Position numbers and translations under genes: made by a program. The notes under the pieces are model-generated. The model ran no database searches. It was not told where the DNA came from and saw only the letters and a program-made list of their open reading frames with translations. DNA of 64,000 nucleotides from Mycosarcoma maydis (Eukaryota > Basidiomycota > Ustilaginomycetes > Ustilaginales): assembly GCF_000328475.2 (NCBI RefSeq), contig NC_026485.1, forward strand, positions 434,001-498,000, written 5' to 3'. Shown here piece by piece: positions 30,553 to 39,937 of the stretch. Each line of letters begins with the position of its first letter. Position 1 is the stretch's first letter.

Positions 30553-33453
30553 ATGTTGGGGAGACTGACGGGCACGCAGGATGAAGCCACGGTGAATGGG
30601 CCGAATCGAGAGGTCGCTGCTGAATGTGCCGGCCCCAGCACTAAGCAGCACGACAACTTCAACCCGACTCAAGATGCGACACCGCTCACAGTAATTCAGC
30701 CATCAGAGGAGCTACCTGTCACAAGTGACTCGAACAAGTCAACAGAAGAGGCAGACTTTTCGACTGAACCCTCTCTTGAGAAGCTTACAGCTACTGCATC
30801 TCTGTCGCATGCATCGTCGTCCGACCATCTCGAAGAAAAAGACGCCACAAACCAGCAGACATATCGGAATACCACGGTTGAGGACGATGATGCCGAGTTT
30901 GTCCCACCCGATGTGGAGCACATTGTCTCAACTGGAGCTGCACAGGAAGGTACTTTATCAATGCAGACGCTCCGCGATCTGGTAGCACAAGCAAGAGCGA
31001 CCACAGGCCAGCCGCGAGAAACCCTGCCCCCAGGCTTCGACGATGATGAACCAGAGGCGAGCATTTCGACCTCAGCCCAATCACATGGCGAGAAACGCAA
31101 GGCAGAAGCCGAACCCGAGATCCTGAACCAATCCAGCTCCGGAATCGAGGAGGTCAAGGCAGCTGCGGAAAAAAGTCAACTTCCCGAGACCAGAAATCTT
31201 TTGCATAAGGCGATCTCTTCCATTTCTGGTCTCGTTTCGCGGCGTGCCAAAACGGAGAGCATTGCAACAGTTTCAACAACCACGACATCTGACAAACAAG
31301 GTGAAGAAGAAGACGTCGAGCTGCCAAAAGATGATAAAGAAGCCGATGAGAGCGACGATGACGGATCGAGCTCCGACTCGGGATCCTCGAGTAGTGTTTC
31401 ATCTGATGATGAGGGCGACGAAACTGAAGACCGAAAGGTAGGCGCGGCACTTCTGGGTGAGGAGGATGATGATGAAGAGGGTGGCGAGTTTAGCACAGCG
31501 CCAGTCACCAAAAACGAGATCCTCGCTCCTGACGTTGAGCAACCGTCTATACAGGAACTGACGGCGGAGGAACAGCAGACGTTGCGAAAGCTAGGCAGGG
31601 TCCATTCCATTGTCGACAGCGTGGTGGTTGTGGAACAGGACGTACAAAAGTCCAGTCATGCCGATGCTGCACGGGCCAACAACGGTGCCATTCCCATCGA
31701 TAGCACGGGTCGTCAAGGCGAACGTCAGGGCGAGTACAGCGTGTTGGACACAGGAAGCCTGCTCTGCTTCGAGGATGGAAAAGTGCTTGGTCTTGTATTC
31801 GAGACGTTCGGATCGATCCACAACCCAATGTATTCGATCCGGTTTGCTTCGGCCACGGCGATTGACCGTAATCTGATCAGCGCCGGCAAAGAGGTCTATT
31901 ATCTTCCAAAGCAGAGCACCTATGTTCTTACACAGCTGCTTAGATCCATGAAGGGTAGCGATGCTAGCAATATGTGGGACGAGGAGGTGGCCGAGGACGA
32001 GATCGACTACTCTGACGATGAGCAGGAGGCCGAGGCTAAGCGCCGCGCCAAAGCGATACGTTCTGGCAAAGTCGATGACCAGGGCAATCCACTTGTCACC
32101 TCTTCTGCACGCGCTAACAAACGCCAGAAACAACAGCAGGGTTCAGGTCAAAGCTCTCAGCCACCTCCTCGACTCTCTGCCAACGGATCTTTCCATCAGC
32201 GTTCAGGCCAACACAGCTCACAGTCACGGTCGATCAACAGTGCGCCAACGTCTTTGCCCAGGCGCGCCGGCGGTGCAGCGAACCTACCTCTCCCACCCGC
32301 GCCCGCCGGACCTGCCTCGCTGGGACCCGCCTTCCCACACGGAATCGCGTCTCTGCCACCAAGACCTTCGGCGGGACTTCCTTCGAAGCCCACACTCACT
32401 AATGAGGCCTCGAAGGCTTTTGACTCGAACGATTTCGAATCGCCAGCTGGACCGAGATCCCGGACGGGCACTGCTGAGGGATCCGTGAGCGGGCTGACGC
32501 ACAGTAGAATGAGCAGTGCACCAGCGAGCAGTCTGCCTGCTAAGCCCGTTCATGCTGTAGCAGCAGTAGCATCAGGTCCGGCTACTCCAAAGATAAGCAC
32601 AGCAGCTACATCTCCTTATCGATCTCCTGCAAGTGTCGTAGGTGCGTCTTCACCGCCACATGCTTCTCGTGTAGCTTCAATGAGGATCGTGGCGCCTATG
32701 TCAACTGGAGCCTACCCTCATCAAGGCTCGGCTGGTCAATATGCTGGAGCTGCCGTAGCGCCTTCCAGCATGCCGGCGTCTCCAGCTGCTCCCAGTCGGC
32801 ATGCTAATGAGCATGGCTCTGCATACAGTCCCGGAGTTGGGGCGCCATTATCAGTCCAAGGTGGTGGTCACTTCAATCCAGCGTACATGGCTCACTGGCA
32901 GCATCCGTACAGTCCTGCACCGACCGCTGCAACGCACGCGCATTACGTCGCCGCTAACACTGTTTGGAACAGGCCGCAATCATACCAACCCCCACCTCTG
33001 CACATGACCCCAGGTGTCGCGAGCCAGCAGCCATATGCGAGCTACGCCAGCTCTCATGCCGGCTACGGCGCTCCGTCTGGTGCTTCCGGAGCCTCTTGGA
33101 ACGCTCAGAGTTATCCTGGGTCGCATTACCCAGGCTACACGGATCGAGAGTATTATGCTTCCGCTGCTAACGCCGCTGTCTCCGGCGCCGGCGCTGGTCA
33201 TGCTAGTCAGCACCATTATGCTCCGGCCCAAGCGTTTGCTTATGGTAGTCACTCAAATGTAGGCGCCAACGCAGATCCTTACAACGGCTACACATACACA
33301 CCACCAACTGCACACGCAGCATCAACAGGTAGCACTGTAGCGTCTTCAGCAGCACCTGACAGCTACGATCCGAGAAGTCCATTGATGTGCGGCAACAGCA
33401 CTGATCCGAACCAACATGCTGCATCTGGCTCGACCCATGCTCAAGGGCCCTGA
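30553..33453 (+). CDS. NAF1: H/ACA snoRNP assembly factor NAF1
   Basis: Intronless frame of 966 residues. An acidic, Ser/Asp/Glu-rich N-terminal third (for example DDDGSSSDSGSSSSVSSDDE) precedes the NAF1 domain at about residues 345-480: LGRVHSIVDSVVVVEQD, a loop, VLDTGSLLCFEDGKVLGLVFE and MYSIRFASATAID, then EVYYLPKQSTYVLTQLL. This is the Gar1-like beta-barrel that occupies the Gar1 site on Cbf5 (dyskerin) during H/ACA snoRNP and telomerase RNP assembly in the nucleus. Directly after come acidic WDEEVAEDEIDYSDDE and a basic stretch, as in other NAF1 proteins. The C-terminal half is Pro/Ala/His/Tyr-rich low complexity, much longer than in yeast NAF1 (492 aa). It converges on AP-3 beta with only 83 bases between stops. 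Confidence 0.9.
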   Translation: MLGRLTGTQDEATVNGPNREVAAECAGPSTKQHDNFNPTQDATPLTVIQPSEELPVTSDSNKSTEEADFSTEPSLEKLTATASLSHASSSDHLEEKDATNQQTYRNTTVEDDDAEFVPPDVEHIVSTGAAQEGTLSMQTLRDLVAQARATTGQPRETLPPGFDDDEPEASISTSAQSHGEKRKAEAEPEILNQSSSGIEEVKAAAEKSQLPETRNLLHKAISSISGLVSRRAKTESIATVSTTTTSDKQGEEEDVELPKDDKEADESDDDGSSSDSGSSSSVSSDDEGDETEDRKVGAALLGEEDDDEEGGEFSTAPVTKNEILAPDVEQPSIQELTAEEQQTLRKLGRVHSIVDSVVVVEQDVQKSSHADAARANNGAIPIDSTGRQGERQGEYSVLDTGSLLCFEDGKVLGLVFETFGSIHNPMYSIRFASATAIDRNLISAGKEVYYLPKQSTYVLTQLLRSMKGSDASNMWDEEVAEDEIDYSDDEQEAEAKRRAKAIRSGKVDDQGNPLVTSSARANKRQKQQQGSGQSSQPPPRLSANGSFHQRSGQHSSQSRSINSAPTSLPRRAGGAANLPLPPAPAGPASLGPAFPHGIASLPPRPSAGLPSKPTLTNEASKAFDSNDFESPAGPRSRTGTAEGSVSGLTHSRMSSAPASSLPAKPVHAVAAVASGPATPKISTAATSPYRSPASVVGASSPPHASRVASMRIVAPMSTGAYPHQGSAGQYAGAAVAPSSMPASPAAPSRHANEHGSAYSPGVGAPLSVQGGGHFNPAYMAHWQHPYSPAPTAATHAHYVAANTVWNRPQSYQPPPLHMTPGVASQQPYASYASSHAGYGAPSGASGASWNAQSYPGSHYPGYTDREYYASAANAAVSGAGAGHASQHHYAPAQAFAYGSHSNVGANADPYNGYTYTPPTAHAASTGSTVASSAAPDSYDPRSPLMCGNSTDPNQHAASGSTHAQGP

Positions 33454-33536
33454 AGGGGCAGTGGTATCTCACAAACTCGTGGCAACGTCATTAGCTGGTA
33501 GATAGTATGCCGGAGCATTACGTTCTCTTGATCTTT

Positions 33537-36500
33537 TCATGAGCCATCCTCGTCATCAGTACTACTCGGTTCATCTTCATCTTCTTCATCATCATCATCA
33601 TCATCGTCGTCGTCATCGTCATCTTGATCCCAGTCGTGAGAGCCAGCAGCGAACTCATCGTCTTCAGGAGCCGAGTCGTCCAGATACCGACCATCGTCGT
33701 GTCCGCTCTCGTCGTCGTCATCGTCGCTGTCGTCCAAGAATGAATCCAGGTCTTTGTACTTTTGTTGCGCCTGTGTCGATGTTGGATTTGCTTCGAGGTC
33801 AATTGGAGTCGCACTGCCGCGAGAGGTTGGAGTTGCGTTGCCTTTTGCGGGCGTCAAGACGATCGGGGAGGAAGCAGCGAGTGGCGAAGAGGCGAAGTCG
33901 GACGAGGAAAAGGATTTGAGGTTCGCCAGCGTGGTGTTTTGCAGTGTCGGGTGGGTGGGTGTTTGTGTGACCGCGGGAGGTTCGCGTGTGCTCGATGGGG
34001 TTGGGTCAGAAGTCCAAGGGGGAAGTGCAGCGTCTAGCCAGCCTTTGATGAGTTTTCCTCCCAGTACGAGCGAGAGCGATGCAATCTCGGGAGTGGAGGG
34101 CGAGTCGGTGTTCATCTCAGGATTGGACTTTGGCACATCGATGGTCGGGGGGGAAACTGCTTTACCGTCAAACAGGACATGTATGACTTGCTCCCTTCGC
34201 AGACGTACGCCTTTCAGATCTGTATCCCCTTCCTCGCTAACCCCTTCGCCGATCATATGTGCCGCCCTCTCTATCGCTGCCTGGATTGTATCCCCTTGCA
34301 CCTTCTTGCTTGAAGGCACACCTTCAGTGCCTTCATCACCGCCGGTACCAACCGACCTCTTAGTTGTGGTCAGTGACGCAGTCAAGCCTTTTAAGAATCG
34401 TGCGCGATCTCGAACGTCGAAATCGGCATCGTAACGAGCCAACTTCAACATGTAGAAATGCAGCACCGTCACCGCAGATATCAACTGCTCCGATCTTCCC
34501 TCATGACCTTGGTCCAGAGCCGGCGTGGAAGTGAGCACAGTCGGCAAAAACGCAAAAGCTTTGCTCGACGTGGTGAGCATCTGCAATTTGACAGCCGATG
34601 TCTCGTTGGTGAAGTTGATAGCACATCGTCGAAGGACGTCTGGCACGATAAGTTCGGCAAGCGTCTTGCTCTCTTGGCCTGCACCGTTCGAGAGGACAGC
34701 CATGCTAGGATCAGAGATCGAGATGGTATGACGTGCATATTGACCGAGAAGCCAGAGGATGCTTGCTCTTGCTTCTGGATAAAGGATGGCCCCCTTGCCG
34801 AGGGTCGTTGACTTGGACTTTCGCTTCGATTTGTCATCAGCAGTGTTCTTGGATCCTGAACCAAAAAGCAAAGCCGCTAGACGATAAACGATGGCAGAAA
34901 TCCTCTTCGACTCGGTCGCGCTTTCTCCGCTGATTGGTTCTTGATCCAGCTGTAATAGGTTCTTGATCACCAGCACCGCACGCGCGATGGTTGAGTCGTG
35001 AACTCGAGGCCCGGACTTGCGCTTACGGAGCAAGTCAAGTAGGATGGCGAGACACCTCGAGCTTGCCGTCAGGTCCGTCCTGAGAGCGAGCTCGCCAAGA
35101 CCCGATACGGCATGAGCAGCGATGGCTGCGTCTGCAGATCGCATGTGGCTGGCAATTTCGGTCAAGATCAGATCAAGATTTGCAGGGTTGCAGATGACGA
35201 CCATAGTGTCGAGCTTCAGGAGCGACAGGAAGATGGGCTCCTCGTGAGATGCGCCCAAGAAAAAGGATGTCGCAAAGGGAGCAAAAAGCGAATTGTCTCG
35301 GCGGGCTATCGTGAGAATGTTGAGCAAGACCAAATAACTGACATCGGGAGGCGACTTAAGTAACTTTACGAGTGGTCTGACGAGCATGACGTGGTCGGAT
35401 GTAGGCGCCAGATAGAGGATCAAGCGTGCCACTGCAAGTACAACGGCGGGGTTTCGACTGTGCAGCAGGCCTCGCGATTTGCTGAGGAGCAGTTCCAGAT
35501 CACGGTCAAGATTCGATGAGAGTTTGATTGAACCTGGATTTGAGAACGACTCCACCTTGCCAATACTGGTGCTGTTGGTGGGAGCGGAGGAGCTGGTTGC
35601 ATCGCTGGAAAGGAATGCTTCGAGACTATCGACATCGCCTGCTTTGCTCGCACTTAGGTGGGCCTGACTGCTTGGTTCAAGTTCGGGCGTCCTAGCCTCT
35701 GATGCTGCCTGCGTGCTAGATGTCAAAGTTGTGGACGAAAAGTGTCCTACTTCTTTAACGCTGGGCTGGGTTAAATTCGTTCTTGCGTATCGCGAGAGAA
35801 CCTGAAGCGCAACATTCTGACCCCACTCATCCATGTCGGAAAGTGCATGGCAGATCTTGCGGTAGCTCTGATGTAGCAATTGCCAATTTGTCGGGCATAT
35901 GCGCTGGAATGCGGAGAGCGCAGCGCCCAAAACGAATGGAGAGCGATCCGACAACAGGATCGCCAGAACGTCCTGGAGACTGTCGAACTGGGATCGGTCG
36001 ATCTGGTAGCATTTGGGAATCGCCAGAGCAGCAATTTTGCGTACGTAGAGGTTGGGGTCGCGAGAAGCTTTGGTGACTGCCATGATGACGATGGGCGCCA
36101 CCATGGCTACCTTGATGCTGCTGAGTACACGAAGTGCCATGGCACGGATGAGTGGACTTGGGTCGGACAGGTCTCGTTGGAAGCTGTTGATGCTGAGGAG
36201 CGTCAGATCAGGATTGCTATTCGCATAGCGCAGGAGAACAATGTAAACGAGCTTGCGAACGTCGAGGTTGGATGAAGAGGTAAGTTTCAAGACAGCGGGT
36301 AGGAAGGATGAAGCATCGCGACCCTTGGAGACCATGGCTACGATGCGAGTGAGCGCAGCAATACGGTCTTCATCCCTACTCGAGTCGATTTGGGTTGCGA
36401 TGGTAGAAAGCTTATCCTCTGAAGTGTCGAGATACTTGGCTGAGCCAACGCCTCCGACCAAGCCTTTGAGCGCGGCGATGGCATCCTCCGAGGTTTCCGA

Positions 36501-36623
36501 GAGGAAGGCAAGCGCTCGCGACGAGTTCGAGTAAGCTGCACTCATATTGAGCAGTGAGCTTGCTATGCTCGAGGCTGTAGCTTTGAGAGCTTGATGGTAC
36601 GTTTTCAAGTGGCTGGAAGACAA
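33537..36623 (-). CDS. APL6: AP-3 complex subunit beta (adaptin)
   Basis: Intronless frame of 1028 residues. The N-terminal adaptin solenoid shows YLDTSEDKLSTIATQIDS, AALTRIVAMVSKGRDASSF, VRKLVYIVLLRYA, SINSFQRDLSDPSPLIRAMA, LRVLSSIKV and YVRKIAALAIPKCYQID. These match the beta-adaptin trunk, and the DASSF-VLKL wording favours AP-3 beta over AP-1/2 beta. The trunk runs to about residue 700. The C-terminus is a Ser/Thr/Pro-rich hinge ending in a very acidic Asp/Glu run (DDDDDDDDDDDEEDEDE), with no clear ear domain. AP-3 sorts cargo from Golgi/endosome to the vacuole, bypassing the late endosome. The symbol follows the yeast orthologue APL6. It is divergent from the kelch gene. Confidence 0.88.
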   Translation of the reverse strand: MSSSHLKTYHQALKATASSIASSLLNMSAAYSNSSRALAFLSETSEDAIAALKGLVGGVGSAKYLDTSEDKLSTIATQIDSSRDEDRIAALTRIVAMVSKGRDASSFLPAVLKLTSSSNLDVRKLVYIVLLRYANSNPDLTLLSINSFQRDLSDPSPLIRAMALRVLSSIKVAMVAPIVIMAVTKASRDPNLYVRKIAALAIPKCYQIDRSQFDSLQDVLAILLSDRSPFVLGAALSAFQRICPTNWQLLHQSYRKICHALSDMDEWGQNVALQVLSRYARTNLTQPSVKEVGHFSSTTLTSSTQAASEARTPELEPSSQAHLSASKAGDVDSLEAFLSSDATSSSAPTNSTSIGKVESFSNPGSIKLSSNLDRDLELLLSKSRGLLHSRNPAVVLAVARLILYLAPTSDHVMLVRPLVKLLKSPPDVSYLVLLNILTIARRDNSLFAPFATSFFLGASHEEPIFLSLLKLDTMVVICNPANLDLILTEIASHMRSADAAIAAHAVSGLGELALRTDLTASSRCLAILLDLLRKRKSGPRVHDSTIARAVLVIKNLLQLDQEPISGESATESKRISAIVYRLAALLFGSGSKNTADDKSKRKSKSTTLGKGAILYPEARASILWLLGQYARHTISISDPSMAVLSNGAGQESKTLAELIVPDVLRRCAINFTNETSAVKLQMLTTSSKAFAFLPTVLTSTPALDQGHEGRSEQLISAVTVLHFYMLKLARYDADFDVRDRARFLKGLTASLTTTKRSVGTGGDEGTEGVPSSKKVQGDTIQAAIERAAHMIGEGVSEEGDTDLKGVRLRREQVIHVLFDGKAVSPPTIDVPKSNPEMNTDSPSTPEIASLSLVLGGKLIKGWLDAALPPWTSDPTPSSTREPPAVTQTPTHPTLQNTTLANLKSFSSSDFASSPLAASSPIVLTPAKGNATPTSRGSATPIDLEANPTSTQAQQKYKDLDSFLDDSDDDDDESGHDDGRYLDDSAPEDDEFAAGSHDWDQDDDDDDDDDDDDEEDEDEPSSTDDEDGS

Positions 36624-37534
36624 GACGGAAAGGATGTGGCTGAAAGCAACGAGTGTTGTCTTCGTGCTTCTCGGTGGAGGTGTTCGCGGCTTGGCAGAAG
36701 CAAGGGTTCAAAGCTCGGAACCGAGAAGTCTGATTTGGACTCGCTCCTCACTCGTGACGTGATAAGCTAGCCATGTCTGTGATTCAAAGCAAATGCTCTT
36801 TCTTGCTGCGGGGTTTTTGAGCGATCAAGGGCCAGAGCGAGGCTGAACTTGTCTCGTCAAAAGTCACAGTATGACTGAACAGGCAATCGTGAATCACGAT
36901 TGAGCACGAAGTCGTGAGTGGCTGGCTCCAGCTCGGAGAAAATGCGAGTCAAGAAGAACAGCAGCATTCACGATTCGTGATTCGTGGTTCACGATAAATT
37001 CACGATTGTGATTTTGTGGTTCGTGATTCTTAGCGAGCGCGAACAAGGAAGCTGCAAAGGGTGTCTGTCTAACTTAAGTTTAGTTAACTATTTCATGATT
37101 CGTGATTGGGTCTAGCTAGCGACGTTACGCGCCTCTGCACTTGTAGCGTCGCAATCGTGAATCACGAATCGTCGTAAATCACATGAATTGCCTGGTCAGA
37201 TGTGATCTTGTGGAGGAACACGCGTTACGTGGTCGACGGACAAGCCTACAAATCATTCACGATTCACGATTGTGATTCTGCGATTAACACCTTCTCTCCC
37301 TTGACTTACGAACTGAACGCGATCGGATCGGCACGGGCAACTGCTTTCTACAAAACCTTCGCGTTGACAGCTCTCTGTCCCGGTATCAGTCAAAAGTGCC
37401 AGCAGGCGTTTTCCGTTCTTACTTCGAGCTGTACTTGGCAAACACGTTCCGTCGTGGGAGAAATCCTTACCACCAGCGATCGGGACCACCGAAATTGACC
37501 ATCGTTCCAGATAGCCGAGCACAACCAGCCAGGA
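36624..37534. promoter_or_regulatory. Divergent upstream region, AP-3 beta and kelch gene, dense in palindromes
   Basis: 911 bases without a supported gene. It holds the densest set of the dispersed word in the window: a perfect 19-base palindrome CAATCGTGA-A-TCACGATTG (36884-36902), a cluster at 36967-37030, TGATTCGTGATTGG (37096-37110) beside TTAGTTAACTA (37081-37091), a further copy at 37152-37171 and ATTCACGATTCACGATTGTGATT (37255-37277, given as position only beyond 20 bases). The biological role is unknown. Confidence 0.55.
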
Positions 37535-39937
37535 TTGGGTCCATATATCAGCATCGGCACTTCCATCAGCATCGATTCGGTCGCTCCGAAGCTCTGTACA
37601 GCGTCGACACCAAAGTCAGATTGGGGGGTGTTGATGCCAGCTCCATCGATTCCGCCTCTGTTTGCGATGCGGGCATCGCAAGAACAGCGCGACTCGACTA
37701 CGGTCCAGGTGCTCGGCATGGACGTATCATCATCTCCTTCTTATGCCCGTACCCATTGCAACGCCAGCGACGGTTCACTGACCTCGGGCACATCTACTCC
37801 ACAGATGCAAGGAGACTATGCCGTGACGCGCAACTACATTCCTTCGCACAGCTCTACCGCCTCTCGTTTGAACAAGCAATCCTCCTTCAGCACGGGAACC
37901 TCAAACAGTCCCGCCAGCAGCGAGGCGCACGAAGAGCTCGCTTCCTTATCGTCACGTTCGGCGAGTCAGTATGACTCGTCCACGTTCCGACTCGCCGGCC
38001 CTTCCGAGACAACTTCGCGCAGATCACATCTCAACCACAGCAACCGCGTCTTGAGTCATAAAGACTCGTTCGGTGGGTCCTACGGCATGGGCTCGGGCGC
38101 AGAGCTCAGCTATGAACCAATCGATGAGGCGTCGGCTTCGCCTCGTCTGGCCCGTTCGCAAAAACCTGCAACTTCTTCTCACGACGATCAGCCACTCGAA
38201 AGCCATCTGCGCACAGCTTCTTTCCCTCATCTCCACGCTCTCCGATCCACGCAGCAGCTGGGTTCGAGTCAATCCACAGACGGCAGTGGAGGTTCTGACC
38301 TCACCGAGCCCGTTGAAGTCCTTGGACGTTCCTCAGCATTCGCCAATCTACCGACATCCGACTCACTTGCCCCGAGGCATTCCACTCTGACCACCTCCCG
38401 CTCCCGCTCCGCTTTGTCCGCTGCTGCCGATGCCGCCTCTAGTTGCGACAGAGAGGTGGCAGATACCACCTTTGCTGCCAAATTCGACCATTCCGTGTCG
38501 CTTGAACCTGCGGGTCGCTCAGATGCTTGCCTTGAAAAGTCACTGGGCCTGCCTACGTCCGCCATCGCGGAGAGCTCGCCCCGCTCTCCATCGATCTCTC
38601 TAGCCTCTAAATCCAGTGAACGCATCCGCGACGAAGTCACAACATCTGCAGCAAGCTTTGCCCCTCCCAGCCGCTCCACAGCGCCGTTGGATGACACAGA
38701 ATCGCAGCCTACCACGCAGAGCAAGCATCATTCCTCTGTCGCTCCAATACAAGCATCCCAGAAGAAAGACTACCACGATACGGATGATCGCGATAAGACA
38801 ACCACGTCTAGCAGCAAAAGACCAAGCTCAAGCCGTGCGCGAGAATCTGCTGCGCATTCTGGCTCGGCCCGTGCAGATGCCAACAGCTCGACAGCCCGTC
38901 CACTCAAATCGTCTCAGCGCACTCTACCGCAGCTTCCATCAGCAAGTGGCGTTCTTCCAGCGCCACCTCCAGCCATGTATTGGTCCAAGGCACCCGTCCA
39001 CGGCAGCATACCTCGCCGAAGTTTCCGCGCACACACCGCCAACCTGTGCGACGAGGTGCTCTGGCTCTTTGGAGGGTGTGACAATCGCGGCTGCTTCCGC
39101 GATCTATGGTGCTTTGATACCGAGACCATGTGCTGGTCCAAGCCCAAAGTAACTGGTGACATTCCTCCTGCTCGCCGTGCGCACTCTGCAACCATGGTCA
39201 ACAAGCGTCTCTATGTGTTTGCAGGTGGTGATGGCCCTCACTACTTTAACGATCTCTACATCTTTGACACTGTGTCGCTCAGGTGGACCAAGCCCGAAGT
39301 GGGCGGAACCGCTCCTAGTCCGAGACGTGCTCATACGTGCAACTACTACGAAGGTCAGCTCATTGTCTTTGGCGGAGGGAACGGGGTTGGTGCGCTCAAT
39401 GATGTCCACACTCTCGACGTCAACGATCTCTCACGTCTCGAGTGGCGCAAGGTACAATGTAGTGGCAAAGTGCCCATCGGTCGAGGATACCATACTTCCA
39501 ATCTGGTGGATGGGAAGCTCATCGTAATCGGTGGAAGCGATGGGCACATGTCGTTCAATGACATCCACATCCTCCGGCTCGACACGCGCACTTGGTATCA
39601 AGTCAAGACCGATGAGGTCCACAATCGCCTAGGACACACAGCTACACAAGTCGGCTCGTATCTCTTCATTTTTGGCGGCCACGATAGCAAGACCTATACC
39701 TCGGAGCTGCTCACACTCAATCTCGTCAATTTGCAATGGGAGCCGCGCAAGGTTTGTGGCAAGAGGCCGCAGGGTCGAGGCTACCATCAAGCTTGGCTAA
39801 GGGATTCAAGGCTCTTTGTACACGGTGGCTTCGACGGCAAAGACATCTTTGACGACTTGCACTTTCTCGACCTAGCTGCTTGTGCTTATCTGCCTCAGAT
39901 TACCAGCTTTAGCGTCGAGCTTGACGATGAAGAATAG
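37535..39937 (+). CDS. Kelch-repeat protein
   Basis: 800 residues, intronless as read. The first ~470 residues are Ser/Thr-rich low complexity. From about residue 478 to 785 there are six kelch blades, each with GG after a hydrophobic strand and a conserved Trp: LWLFGGCDNRGCFRDLWCFD, LYVFAGGDGPHYFNDLYIFD, LIVFGGGNGVGALNDVHTLD, LIVIGGSDGHMSFNDIHIL, LFIFGGHDSKTYTSELLTL and LFVHGGFDGKDIFDDLHFLD. Kelch propellers bind proteins; fungal examples (Tea1, Kel1, Ral2) act in polarity or Ras signalling. This protein ends soon after the propeller and lacks the long coiled coil of Tea1/Kel1, so I do not assign orthology. The start is uncertain: ATG codons at 37535 and further in at 37667 are both possible, and an upstream exon cannot be excluded. 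Confidence 0.85.
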   Translation: MGPYISIGTSISIDSVAPKLCTASTPKSDWGVLMPAPSIPPLFAMRASQEQRDSTTVQVLGMDVSSSPSYARTHCNASDGSLTSGTSTPQMQGDYAVTRNYIPSHSSTASRLNKQSSFSTGTSNSPASSEAHEELASLSSRSASQYDSSTFRLAGPSETTSRRSHLNHSNRVLSHKDSFGGSYGMGSGAELSYEPIDEASASPRLARSQKPATSSHDDQPLESHLRTASFPHLHALRSTQQLGSSQSTDGSGGSDLTEPVEVLGRSSAFANLPTSDSLAPRHSTLTTSRSRSALSAAADAASSCDREVADTTFAAKFDHSVSLEPAGRSDACLEKSLGLPTSAIAESSPRSPSISLASKSSERIRDEVTTSAASFAPPSRSTAPLDDTESQPTTQSKHHSSVAPIQASQKKDYHDTDDRDKTTTSSSKRPSSSRARESAAHSGSARADANSSTARPLKSSQRTLPQLPSASGVLPAPPPAMYWSKAPVHGSIPRRSFRAHTANLCDEVLWLFGGCDNRGCFRDLWCFDTETMCWSKPKVTGDIPPARRAHSATMVNKRLYVFAGGDGPHYFNDLYIFDTVSLRWTKPEVGGTAPSPRRAHTCNYYEGQLIVFGGGNGVGALNDVHTLDVNDLSRLEWRKVQCSGKVPIGRGYHTSNLVDGKLIVIGGSDGHMSFNDIHILRLDTRTWYQVKTDEVHNRLGHTATQVGSYLFIFGGHDSKTYTSELLTLNLVNLQWEPRKVCGKRPQGRGYHQAWLRDSRLFVHGGFDGKDIFDDLHFLDLAACAYLPQITSFSVELDDEE

